Positions 1-6,063 of a DNA stretch of 16,467 nucleotides are shown piece by piece. This DNA comes from Candidatus Anaerobutyricum stercoripullorum (GTDB lineage Bacteria > Bacillota > Clostridia > Lachnospirales > Lachnospiraceae), in NCBI GenBank assembly GCA_019114885.1, contig DXEQ01000228.1:1-16467 (forward strand). The letters run 5' to 3'. Numbering within the stretch: position 1 is the first letter of the stretch; every line of letters begins with the position of its first letter. A program made the position numbers and the translations under genes. The notes beneath the pieces are model-generated. The model was not told the origin of the DNA. It searched no databases and saw only the letters and a program-made list of their open reading frames with translations.

Positions 1-80
1 AAGAGGAGCTGGAGGAAGAAGAACGGGAAGAATTAAAGAAGCGTCTGGAAACGGAACGGGAGAAATATCTCCAGGGCTGA
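1..80 (+). CDS. C-terminal end of a charged coiled-coil protein (5' truncated by window edge)
   Basis: Reading from base 3, an open frame of 25 codons runs into a TGA at 78-80. The visible residues are almost all Glu, Lys and Arg with regularly placed Leu (ELEEEE, LKKRLE, REKYLQG), as in a coiled coil or a charged helical tail. The protein starts outside the window, so its family cannot be named. The stop codon lies within the first unit of the 31-bp tandem repeat that follows. The call rests on uninterrupted frame and composition only. Confidence 0.55.
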   Translation, partial: EELEEEEREELKKRLETEREKYLQG

Positions 81-193
81 CATTTTATCCGGAAGATATC
101 TCCGGGGCTGACATTTTATCCGGAAAATATCTCCGGGGCTGACATTTTATCCGGAAGATATCTCCGGGGCCGACGTTTTGTCCGGAGAAATAT
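69..193. repeat. 31-bp tandem repeat, about four units, anchored on a stop codon
   Basis: Units run 69-99, 100-130, 131-161 and 162-193 (the last has 32 bases and is more diverged). Each starts CTCCGGGGC (CTCCAGGGC in unit 1), then TGA, CATTTTATCCGGA and AGATAT or a variant. The first TGA (78-80) ends the upstream gene. Units 2 and 3 repeat TGA at 109-111 and 140-142; unit 4 has CGA. Because 31 is 1 modulo 3, the three stops fall in three different frames. At unit junctions CCGGA-AGATATCT-CCGG forms a dyad with one extra A, so transcripts could fold small hairpins. Confidence 0.9.
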
Positions 194-234
194 TCTGCAG
201 AATTGGTTTTTTTCCTTTATTTCCTTTCTTTTTT

Positions 235-243
235 TGGTAGAAT
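235..243 (+). promoter_or_regulatory. Candidate extended -10 promoter of the deacylase operon
   Basis: TG-G-TAGAAT follows a long pyrimidine-rich stretch (207-235). No good -35 hexamer sits 16-18 bases upstream, so the call rests on the extended -10 form. Transcription would start near 250, at the first base of the leader hairpin. Confidence 0.4.
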
Positions 244-249
244 AGATAT

Positions 250-286
250 GGTGCTGTCGGATAGATGCCGAAGGAGGAGCAGCACC
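250..286 (+). promoter_or_regulatory. Leader hairpin ahead of the deacylase gene
   Basis: GGTGCTG (250-256) pairs perfectly with CAGCACC (280-286), and inside it TCGG (257-260) pairs with CCGA (268-271). The unpaired segment contains AGGAGG (272-277), a strong Shine-Dalgarno sequence with no start codon at a useful distance. It lies about 50 bases upstream of the coding start and would be the very 5' end of the transcript if the -10 at 238-243 is right. No known riboswitch class is recognised. Confidence 0.4.
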
Positions 287-334
287 CTTCATAAGATATA
301 GAATACACTGAGGAATTGAGAAAGGATGAGACGA

Positions 335-886
335 ATGGAGTTATTTCACGGACGCCCGGCCGATTCCAGCGGCCGGCTGGCGAAGGAGATTCGGGTATAC
401 GATCTGCTGGACAACCTGGGTATGGATTACTACCGCACGGATCATGAGGCGGCGGATAATATGGAGGCATGTAATGACATTGACGCTGTGCTGGGGACAG
501 TGATCTGCAAGAATCTGTTTCTGTGTACAGCCAACAAAAAGAAGTTTTATCTTCTCATGATGCCGGGGGACAAGCCGTTTAAGACGAAGCTGCTGTCCAG
601 ACAGATTCCCACATCCAGACTCTCTTTTGCCAGTCCGGAATATATGAAAGAGTATCTGGATATCGAGCCGGGGTCTGTCAGCATCATGGGGCTGATGAAT
701 GATACGGAGAACCATGTGCAGCTGGTGATTGACAGGGAGGTTCTGGAAGATGAGAATCTGGGTTGTCATCCGTGTATCAACACATCCAGCCTGAAGCTTA
801 ACACCAAAGAAGTGATGGAGAAGTTTCTTCCGGCGGTCCACCATGAAGCACTGATCGTCGATCTGCCGTGGAAGGTGGAAGAATGA
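335..886 (+). CDS. Prolyl-tRNA deacylase, ProX/YbaK (ProXp-ala/PrdX) family
   Basis: A 183-residue protein of the YbaK/ProRS-insertion editing superfamily, free-standing enzymes that hydrolyse alanine wrongly attached to tRNA-Pro and so protect translation. The frame fits the family: Lys59-Asn60 in CKNLFL matches the conserved Lys-Asn pair of ProXp-ala; GSVSIMGL is the strand around the substrate pocket; His145 in HPCINTSSL matches the characteristic FHPxxNTxSL segment. Length is normal and no membrane segment is seen. The start at 335 is preferred because AAAGGA (321-326) lies 8 bases upstream; an in-frame ATG at 326 would overlap that site. The stop overlaps the next gene's start as ATGA (883-886), so the two are probably translationally coupled. 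The acylated tRNA specificity is inferred from the family. Confidence 0.88.
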   Translation: MELFHGRPADSSGRLAKEIRVYDLLDNLGMDYYRTDHEAADNMEACNDIDAVLGTVICKNLFLCTANKKKFYLLMMPGDKPFKTKLLSRQIPTSRLSFASPEYMKEYLDIEPGSVSIMGLMNDTENHVQLVIDREVLEDENLGCHPCINTSSLKLNTKEVMEKFLPAVHHEALIVDLPWKVEE

Positions 887-1389
887 TGGAGTATTGCATG
901 GAGTGTGGCACGAAGCTGACGGAGAGATTCTTAAAGAATGAGGGCATGGTGCCTTTTTGCGAGCAATGTAACGCCTATCGCTTCCCTGTGTTTTCCGTGG
1001 CAGTCAGTATGGAAGTCCTGCATCCGGATAAGGATAAGGTCCTTCTCATCAAACAATACGGAAAAGACCGCTATATTCTGGTGGCGGGATACATTAACAA
1101 GGGAGAGAGCGCGGAGCACACCGTTGTCCGTGAGGTCAGGGAGGAGATCGGGCTGTCTGTCCGGGAAGTTCATTTCGAGAAAAGCGAGTATTTTCCGCCG
1201 AGCAACACATTGATGCTGAATTTCTCCTGTGTGGCGGAGACGGAAGATCTGTCCGGCGCGTCAGAGGAGGAGATTGATTACTGCCGCTGGTTCTCCTTTG
1301 AGGAGGCGGTCGGGGCGATTGCCAGAGACAGCCTGGCAGAGCGTTTTCTCCAGAATTTCCTCCGGAGGCGGGGGCTGTGTCACGATTGA
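883..1389 (+). CDS. Zinc-ribbon Nudix hydrolase, NudC-like
   Basis: A 168-residue protein. The N-terminus has a four-cysteine zinc ribbon (Cys5, Cys8, Cys26, Cys29). Residues 69-91 match the Nudix signature exactly: Gly69, five residues, Glu75, seven residues, Arg83-Glu84, then Glu87-Glu88 and Gly90-Leu91, which bind the metal ions for pyrophosphate cleavage. Zinc ribbon plus Nudix resembles NAD(H) pyrophosphatases, but the diagnostic SQPWPFPxS stretch after the box is here EYFPPSNTLM (102-111), so the substrate may not be NADH. ATG 883 overlaps the upstream stop and ATG 886 directly follows; AAGGTGG (872-878) serves either. A GTG at 868 is possible but less likely. A GGAGG near the end (1364-1368) could serve a downstream start. 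Confidence 0.88.
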   Translation: MMEYCMECGTKLTERFLKNEGMVPFCEQCNAYRFPVFSVAVSMEVLHPDKDKVLLIKQYGKDRYILVAGYINKGESAEHTVVREVREEIGLSVREVHFEKSEYFPPSNTLMLNFSCVAETEDLSGASEEEIDYCRWFSFEEAVGAIARDSLAERFLQNFLRRRGLCHD

Positions 1390-1428
1390 TTTTGCAGACG
1401 CATTTCCGGTTGGAGATTTCCGCCGAAG

Positions 1429-1551
1429 ATGAGGACTGTGTACATAATCGGTCAGGAGCAACGGCGGGAGCTCCATCATATACTGTTAAAAAGAGATCCG
1501 GCTGTGCGGACCTTAGGATGTGCAGAAGGTCTGGCGGTCGGCGGTATATGA
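1429..1551 (+). CDS. Small ORF (40 aa) coupled to, or part of, the S8 peptidase
   Basis: Between the Nudix stop and the peptidase is a 40-codon frame beginning MRTVYIIG and ending AEGLAVGGI. Its composition (heptad-like LHHILLKRD, hydrophobic alternation) looks more protein-like than the peptidase frame over the same bases, which gives an Arg/Ser/Cys-rich sequence. Its TGA (1549-1551) overlaps the peptidase ATG (1548) as ATGA, typical of coupled genes. The ribosome site is weak: GGAG at 1412-1415, 13 bases from the ATG. Alternatively this is the true peptidase N-terminus, split off by a one-base indel: a -1 shift at the end gives AVGGYMTMRADREYF without a stop. No slippery heptamer is seen. 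Confidence 0.5.
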   Translation: MRTVYIIGQEQRRELHHILLKRDPAVRTLGCAEGLAVGGI

Positions 1552-2465
1552 CCATGAGAGCTGACAGGGAATATTTTTTTCATTTATCGGAGATATACAG
1601 CCGCGGCATTACCGGAAAGGGAATTGCCGCGGCTGTTTTGGATACAGGGATTTATGAGCATAAAGATTTTCGCGTTTACGGGAATCGCATCTGCTGTTTT
1701 AAAGATTTTGTGCAGGGCAGGAGCAATCCCTATGATGATAATGGACATGGCACCCATGTGAGCGGGATCATCGCCTCCGGAGGATTCTCCCCGGAGGGAA
1801 GAAGGATCGGAATCGCGCCGGAGGCTTCCATCGCGGCCCTCAAAGTGCTGGACCGCCAGGGCAGCGGCAAGATCAGCACCATGCTGCAGGCCATTGACTG
1901 GCTTCTGCTCTATCATAAGAGGTATGGTATACGGATTGTCAATATTTCTGTGGGGATGCCGTTGAAAGACTGGCGCAATCCGCAGAAGGATGCTCTGGTT
2001 CAAAAGGTGGAAGAGCTGTGGAACGCAGGTCTGGTGGTTGTGGTGGCGGCAGGCAATGAAGGTCCCGGCCAGTATACGATCACCAGTCCGGGCGTCAGCC
2101 GCAAGGTGATCACCGTGGGAGCACTTGAGGGGGAAGGCTCTTCGGGCCGGGCATTTGGCCGGGTGGTACATTATTCCGGGTGTGGGCCGGTTCCGGGAAC
2201 CTGCGTGTGTAAGCCCGATGTGATCGCTCCGGCCAGCGCGGTATTAAGCTGTGATAATCATGGCAGAGCGTACAGGAGGCGAAGCGGCACCTCCATGGCG
2301 ACTCCCGTAGTCTCCGGCGTGATTGCGCTGCTTCTCTCGGCGCAGCCGTGGCTTACCAATCTGGATGTGAAGATCCGTCTCATGGAGACGGGGATTGACT
2401 GTGGCATCTCGAGAAACAGGCAGGGATGGGGTTTGATCAATCCCAAAGGACTTCTTGGAATTTGA
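1548..2465 (+). CDS. S8 family serine peptidase (subtilase), intracellular type
   Basis: A 305-residue subtilisin-fold endopeptidase with a full active site: Asp32 (AVLDTGI), His67 (DDNGHGTHVSG), oxyanion Asn170 (AAGNEGPG) and Ser249 (GTSMATPVVSG). The catalytic domain begins almost at once after a short N-terminal part (LSEIYSRGITGKG). No signal peptide or classical propeptide is seen, so it probably acts in the cytoplasm, like intracellular subtilisins that degrade or process cell proteins. The ATG at 1548 overlaps the small ORF's stop; another ATG lies at 1554. A longer version from GTG 1377 has GGAGG 8 bases upstream, but its 57 extra residues (e.g. CRRSGGRR) look like out-of-frame translation. 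No convincing intrinsic terminator follows. Confidence 0.88.
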   Translation: MTMRADREYFFHLSEIYSRGITGKGIAAAVLDTGIYEHKDFRVYGNRICCFKDFVQGRSNPYDDNGHGTHVSGIIASGGFSPEGRRIGIAPEASIAALKVLDRQGSGKISTMLQAIDWLLLYHKRYGIRIVNISVGMPLKDWRNPQKDALVQKVEELWNAGLVVVVAAGNEGPGQYTITSPGVSRKVITVGALEGEGSSGRAFGRVVHYSGCGPVPGTCVCKPDVIAPASAVLSCDNHGRAYRRRSGTSMATPVVSGVIALLLSAQPWLTNLDVKIRLMETGIDCGISRNRQGWGLINPKGLLGI

Positions 2466-2547
2466 GCAAATATGTCTGTGATGTGTGATAAAATTTTAAA
2501 TGAATCATATAAAATCACGAAAGTTCCTTCCTTTTTTTACATTCCCA

Positions 2548-2563
2548 TGTTACAATTGTTACA
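2548..2563. promoter_or_regulatory. Candidate operator dyad upstream of the alcohol dehydrogenase
   Basis: TGTTACAATTGTTACA is a near-perfect palindrome centred on CAATTG; only the T/A pairs at two symmetric positions break it. It lies 41 bases before the dehydrogenase ATG and just upstream of a -10-like TATAAA (2568-2573), so a bound protein would touch the promoter. An 18-base window over it matches the clostridial Rex consensus at about 10 of 14 specified positions, too weak to name Rex. Confidence 0.45.
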
Positions 2564-2603
2564 ACAATATAAATAAAAATGTAAAGAAAAGGAGATATCC
2601 AAA

Positions 2604-3752
2604 ATGGCAAATTGTGTGACATTGAATCAGACTTCTTATCATGGAGCAGGGGCAATCCAGAACATTCCGGCAGAGGTGAAAGCACACGGATTTCAGAAAG
2701 GATTTGTCTGCTGTGGCCCGAACATTTTAAAAAGAGGCGTTACAGCCAAGGTAACAGATCTGTTGGATGCGGAAGGTATGGAGTATGTTACATTTTCAGA
2801 TATCAAGGCCAATCCTACCATTGAAAATGTACAGAACGGCGTGGAAGCTTTCAAGGCGTCCGGAGCAGACTATATTATCGCGATCGGCGGCGGTTCACCG
2901 ATGGATACGGCCAAGGCCATCGGTATCATCATCAACAATCCGGAGTTCGCTGATGTGAGAAGTCTGGAAGGTGTGGCTCCGACCACGAAGCCATCCGTAC
3001 CGATCATCGCAGTGCCGACTACCGCGGGAACAGCAGCGGAAGTTACCATCAACTACGTAATCAAAGATGACGAGAAACAGCGCAAGTTTGTCTGTGTGGA
3101 CACAAAGGATATCCCGATCGTGGCAATCGTGGATCCGGAGATGATGAGCGGTATGCCTTACGGACTGACTGCTTCCACCGGTATGGACGCTCTGACCCAT
3201 GCCATTGAGGGATATATCACAAAGGCAGCCTGGGAGATGACAGACATGTTCCACATCAAGGCCATCGAGATCATCGCGAGAAGCCTGCGCGCAGCCTGTG
3301 AAAATGATCCGAAGGCACGGGAGGACATGGCCCTTGGACAGTATATTGCCGGACAGGGATTCTCCAATGTCGGCCTCGGCATCGTACATTCCATGGCACA
3401 CGCTCTGGGTGCTGTCTATGACACTCCGCACGGTGTTGCCAACGCGATTCTGCTGCCGACTGTCATGGCATACAATGCAGATGCCACCGGCACCAAATAT
3501 AAAGATATCGCCATTGCCATGGGCGTAGAAGGCGTGGAGAATATGAGTCAGGAAGAATACAGAAAGGCAGCGGTAGACGCAGTTGCCCAGCTGGCAAGAG
3601 ATGTCAAGATTCCTGCAGATTTAAAAGAAATCGCCAAAGAAGAAGATTTGGACTTCCTGGTAGACTCCGCGTTCAATGACGCCTGCGCACCGGGCAATCC
3701 GAAAGACGCTACCAAGGAAGATATCCGCGCTCTGTACCTTTCTTTAATGTAA
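2604..3752 (+). CDS. fucO: Iron-containing alcohol dehydrogenase, lactaldehyde reductase type
   Basis: A 382-residue group III alcohol dehydrogenase. It closely follows E. coli FucO along its whole length as recalled, including NNPEFADVRSLEG, TTAGTAAEVTINYVI and GQGFSNVGLGIVHSMAH. FucO reduces L-lactaldehyde to 1,2-propanediol with NADH in fucose and rhamnose fermentation. The dinucleotide loop is GGGSPMD (95-101). Iron ligands are complete: Asp195, His199, His262 and His276, one residue offset from E. coli. GGAG (2591-2594) lies 9 bases before the ATG. The gene stands alone: AT-rich upstream region with a dyad, strong terminator downstream, and no fucose or rhamnose genes nearby. It may therefore act as a general short-chain alcohol/aldehyde redox enzyme; the substrate is inferred from similarity. 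Confidence 0.9.
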   Translation: MANCVTLNQTSYHGAGAIQNIPAEVKAHGFQKGFVCCGPNILKRGVTAKVTDLLDAEGMEYVTFSDIKANPTIENVQNGVEAFKASGADYIIAIGGGSPMDTAKAIGIIINNPEFADVRSLEGVAPTTKPSVPIIAVPTTAGTAAEVTINYVIKDDEKQRKFVCVDTKDIPIVAIVDPEMMSGMPYGLTASTGMDALTHAIEGYITKAAWEMTDMFHIKAIEIIARSLRAACENDPKAREDMALGQYIAGQGFSNVGLGIVHSMAHALGAVYDTPHGVANAILLPTVMAYNADATGTKYKDIAIAMGVEGVENMSQEEYRKAAVDAVAQLARDVKIPADLKEIAKEEDLDFLVDSAFNDACAPGNPKDATKEDIRALYLSLM

Positions 3753-3837
3753 TGTAAATGTAAAGGGTCAGACCACAGCGCATTAATAAAGGCAGATAGA
3801 TTAGCACACCAGCCTTAAACATGTATCTGATATGAGG

Positions 3838-3870
3838 AAAAAGAGCTCCGTTTATGACGGGGCTCTTTTC
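3838..3870. terminator. Bidirectional intrinsic terminator between fucO and the amidase
   Basis: AAAAGAGCTCCG (3839-3850) pairs with CGGGGCTCTTTT (3858-3869) with a single T-G wobble around a 7-base loop. An A-run on one side and a T-run on the other let it end transcription from both convergent genes. The 22-bp repeat begins at its right edge. Confidence 0.85.
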
Positions 3871-3956
3871 CTGTCAGAAGACAGATTAGGACCTGTCGGG
3901 AAACAGATTAAGACCTGCCGGGAAACAGGTCAGGACCTGCCGGAAGACAGCTCAGG
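3869..3956. repeat. 22-bp tandem repeat, four units, anchored on the amidase stop codon
   Basis: Units are 3869-3890, 3891-3912, 3913-3934 and 3935-3956, each a variant of ACCTGYCGGGAAACAG plus six more bases; a partial fifth copy (ACAG) follows. Read on the minus strand, the amidase TGA (3954-3952) lies in the 3935-3956 unit, and every further unit has a stop at the same place: TGA at 3932-3930, TAA at 3910-3908, TAA at 3888-3886. The unit length is 1 modulo 3, so the frame of the stop changes each time. Each unit also holds a short CTG...CAG hairpin. Confidence 0.88.
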
Positions 3957-4530
3957 ACAGAATCTGCGGGAGACCGAGGTAGTTAAGAAGCCCCACGTAG
4001 ATGCCATAGGCAAACTGGTAGGGTTCCTGCAGCATCCGCTGATTATCCTCATAATTGGTGATGTAGGCAAGTTCCACCAGAATGGCAGGCATGCGGGTGT
4101 TGCGCAGCACGTAAAGAGACGGATTGGTAAAGACGCCATTGTATTTGGTCCCCAGACGGCGCACAATCTCCGCCAGCACATCCAGAGCGAGATACCAGGC
4201 AGTAGTGTAGCTTTCCATCACATAGACCTCCGAACCGTTGGCGTCCGGATTTTCGCTGGCATTGGCATGGATGCTGATAAAATAATCCGCCGGCCAGTTG
4301 TTGGCCTGGGTGACCCGTTCCCGCAGACTGCTGGTGTTATTATATCCTAAGGCGGTCTCCGGCGTGGGACGGGAAAGCTTTGCTGTGAACCGGTAGTCCT
4401 CCGATAAGATATTATAAAGATATTGTCCGACCTGGTAGGTGATATCCTGCTCTCTGGCGCCGAAGCCCTCGGCGCCGGCATTGAATCCGGCCGGGTTATG
4501 TCCCTGATCGATAAAGATTCGAATAGCCAA
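3952..4530 (-). CDS. N-acetylmuramoyl-L-alanine amidase (Amidase_3 family)
   Basis: A 192-residue zinc amidase that cuts the bond between N-acetylmuramic acid and L-alanine in peptidoglycan. The family residues are in order: His11 (IFIDQGHNP), Glu27 (GAREQDI), His88 (FISIHANA) and catalytic Glu153 (AILVELAYITN). The catalytic domain starts at the very N-terminus, with no wall-binding repeats or clear signal peptide. The start is uncertain: TTG 4530 is chosen because GGGG lies 8 bases upstream and the domain starts right there. The frame stays open to a TTG at 4632, which would add hydrophobic residues but overlap the divergent xpaC promoter. Either export is unusual or the enzyme acts inside, for example on forespore or recycled wall. 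The stop lies in a 22-bp tandem repeat. Confidence 0.85.
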   Translation of the reverse strand: MAIRIFIDQGHNPAGFNAGAEGFGAREQDITYQVGQYLYNILSEDYRFTAKLSRPTPETALGYNNTSSLRERVTQANNWPADYFISIHANASENPDANGSEVYVMESYTTAWYLALDVLAEIVRRLGTKYNGVFTNPSLYVLRNTRMPAILVELAYITNYEDNQRMLQEPYQFAYGIYVGLLNYLGLPQILS

Positions 4531-4555
4531 TGAAGAAACCCCGTTCTTTTTTTTC

Positions 4556-4561
4556 AGTATA
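4556..4561 (-). promoter_or_regulatory. Candidate -10 element of the amidase gene
   Basis: On the minus strand TATACT lies 26 bases before the TTG start, followed by GAAAAAAAAGAAC. No good -35 hexamer is visible at 17 bases, so this is a weak call. It would leave a 5' leader of under 20 bases. Confidence 0.3.
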
Positions 4562-4605
4562 TTCTGAAGGAATACAAATGATGCGTAGAAAAAAGGAGGG
4601 TTTCG

Positions 4606-4614
4606 TGATATAAT
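4606..4614 (+). promoter_or_regulatory. Extended -10 promoter of the xpaC-telA operon
   Basis: TG-A-TATAAT is a perfect extended -10 element 58 bases before the xpaC ATG. The -35 region is poor, as is usual with extended -10 promoters. The predicted start site falls within the perfect hairpin at 4615-4634. Confidence 0.6.
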
Positions 4615-4634
4615 GATTGCGCAAAAGCGCAATC
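4615..4634. promoter_or_regulatory. Perfect 8-bp inverted repeat at the xpaC transcription start
   Basis: GATTGCGC (4615-4622), loop AAAA, GCGCAATC (4627-4634). It directly abuts the TATAAT of the xpaC promoter and lies between divergent genes, so it could be an operator over the start site or a stabilising 5' hairpin. No T-run follows, so it is not an intrinsic terminator. Confidence 0.55.
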
Positions 4635-4671
4635 AGAAGCGACAATACAAAGCAGAAATAAAGAGGAGCAT

Positions 4672-6063
4672 ATGAAGGAGAATCAAAAAAAAGAACAGTC
4701 AGGCAATGACAGAGACACATACAGATCGGGTCCGGCGGACAATCTGGGAGAGTGGTTCCAGGATGTGGTGCAGGATGCGGTGGATTCCATGGATTTCACC
4801 GGGCTGGCCCAGAATATCCGTGACACGGTGGATTCGATCAGGGAAGGAGCGTCGGTGCCGGGGACCAGAGGACCGTCGGGAGACGGGAGGCCGAAGGCGG
4901 ACGCAAGACCGCAGCCGGGCAGAGGACCCCGGGAGAGAGGAAGAGCACAGAGGGACAGCCGGGTGCAGACGCCGGTGTCCGGCAGACAGCCCGGAAAGAA
5001 AGGCTGGATCCGGAGAGTTCCCGGCCGCTGGAGCGGTCCGATTCGGACATTTGTCGGGGGCGGCGGCCTGATTATTTTTGGCCTCAGCTGTCTCGGTTTT
5101 TCCATCGCGGCCTTCAGTCCGGCAGGAGGTTTATTTGCCAGTGCATTTCTGGCACCGGCAATCGTTTTTCTGCTTCTGTCAGTGGTCAGCGGGATTCTTC
5201 TGGGAACCGGAAGGGCCGCGGACAGAAGAGTAAAGAGGATTGATACTTATGCCGGCCTGTGGGGAGAAGAAGGCTTTGTCATGCTGGAAGATCTGAAGAG
5301 AAAAACAGGATATACCATGAAAAGAATCCGGAAAGATATCCGGTTCCTTCTGGATGAGAGCCTGCTCCCGTATGGAAGGATGGATGAGAGCGGTACCTGC
5401 CTTCTGCTGACGAAGGAGGCGGGCGACCAATACGATGCGGCCATGGAATCCAGACGGGAAAGAGAGAGACAGCAGGAAGAAGCCCGGAAGGCGGAGGATG
5501 TCCGGGCAGAGGAAGAGCAGAAGGCGAAGGAACGCCAGGCGTCGGAAGAGGCAGCCAGAGAGGCCTACAGAAAGCAGTGGGAGACCATGACCGGCGATGA
5601 GCGGAAAATGTACCGGCTGCAAAAGGAAGGAGGAAGCTATCTGCGGGAGATCCGGGAGAGAAAACAGCAGATCCATACGCCGGAAGTCTCCGAAAAACTG
5701 GAACGACTGGAATTACTGCTGGGCCGTCTCTTTGTCTGTATCAAAGAATATCCGGAGAACTTGTCCCAGGCGGACCGGCTGCTGGACTATTATCTCCCTT
5801 CCGTCCTGAAGCTGATTCGGGTATATGAAGATATGGAGAAGCAGCCGATTCAGAGCGTCCATATCATCAAGACCCGGATGGAGATCGCGGAATCTCTCGA
5901 TACAGTCAATCAGGCGCTGGAGGCCATGTACGATGATATTTTTCAGGATGTGGCCATGGACATTTCCTCAGACATCAAGGTGCTGGAGACCATGCTGGCG
6001 AAAGATGGATGGGGAGAACAGGAAATGCATTCCCAGACAGAAGGAGGAAACATATGGATATAG
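4672..6063 (+). CDS. xpaC: XpaC-like membrane protein (5-bromo-4-chloroindolyl phosphate hydrolysis family)
   Basis: A 463-residue protein. Residues 1-50 are acidic and amphipathic (WFQDVVQDAVDSMDF); 55-120 are a basic Arg/Pro/Gly-rich low-complexity stretch; two membrane helices span roughly 128-148 and 151-178 with a short turn; the rest is cytosolic. RRVKRIDTYAGLWGEEGFVML followed by a winged-helix-like segment (MKRIRKDIRFLL), a highly charged coiled coil (about 260-305) and a helical C-terminal domain (YYLPSVLKLIRVYEDME) match the XpaC family. Despite the name no phosphatase motif is visible, and the molecular role is unknown. It overlaps telA by 10 bases, the same order as xpaC-yaaN in Bacillus. 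AAGAGGAG (4661-4668) precedes the ATG. The basic linker makes it longer than short XpaC proteins. Confidence 0.82.
   Translation: MKENQKKEQSGNDRDTYRSGPADNLGEWFQDVVQDAVDSMDFTGLAQNIRDTVDSIREGASVPGTRGPSGDGRPKADARPQPGRGPRERGRAQRDSRVQTPVSGRQPGKKGWIRRVPGRWSGPIRTFVGGGGLIIFGLSCLGFSIAAFSPAGGLFASAFLAPAIVFLLLSVVSGILLGTGRAADRRVKRIDTYAGLWGEEGFVMLEDLKRKTGYTMKRIRKDIRFLLDESLLPYGRMDESGTCLLLTKEAGDQYDAAMESRRERERQQEEARKAEDVRAEEEQKAKERQASEEAAREAYRKQWETMTGDERKMYRLQKEGGSYLREIRERKQQIHTPEVSEKLERLELLLGRLFVCIKEYPENLSQADRLLDYYLPSVLKLIRVYEDMEKQPIQSVHIIKTRMEIAESLDTVNQALEAMYDDIFQDVAMDISSDIKVLETMLAKDGWGEQEMHSQTEGGNIWI

Noticed and set aside
69..193. CRISPR array
   Set aside because: The 31-bp units are directly head to tail with no spacers, and there are no cas genes.
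1377..1547. N-terminal extension of the S8 peptidase from GTG 1377
   Set aside because: It has a good GGAGG, but the 57 residues are Arg/Ser/Cys-rich and unlike any protease lead; a different frame over the same bases reads more like protein. Kept only as an alternative.
2548..2563. Firm Rex binding site
   Set aside because: Only about 10 of 14 consensus positions match and the core TTAA halves are broken; listed as an unnamed operator only.
3832..4350. 172-codon plus-strand open frame across the terminator and amidase
   Set aside because: It runs through an intrinsic terminator and a tandem repeat and is antisense to the amidase active-site codons.
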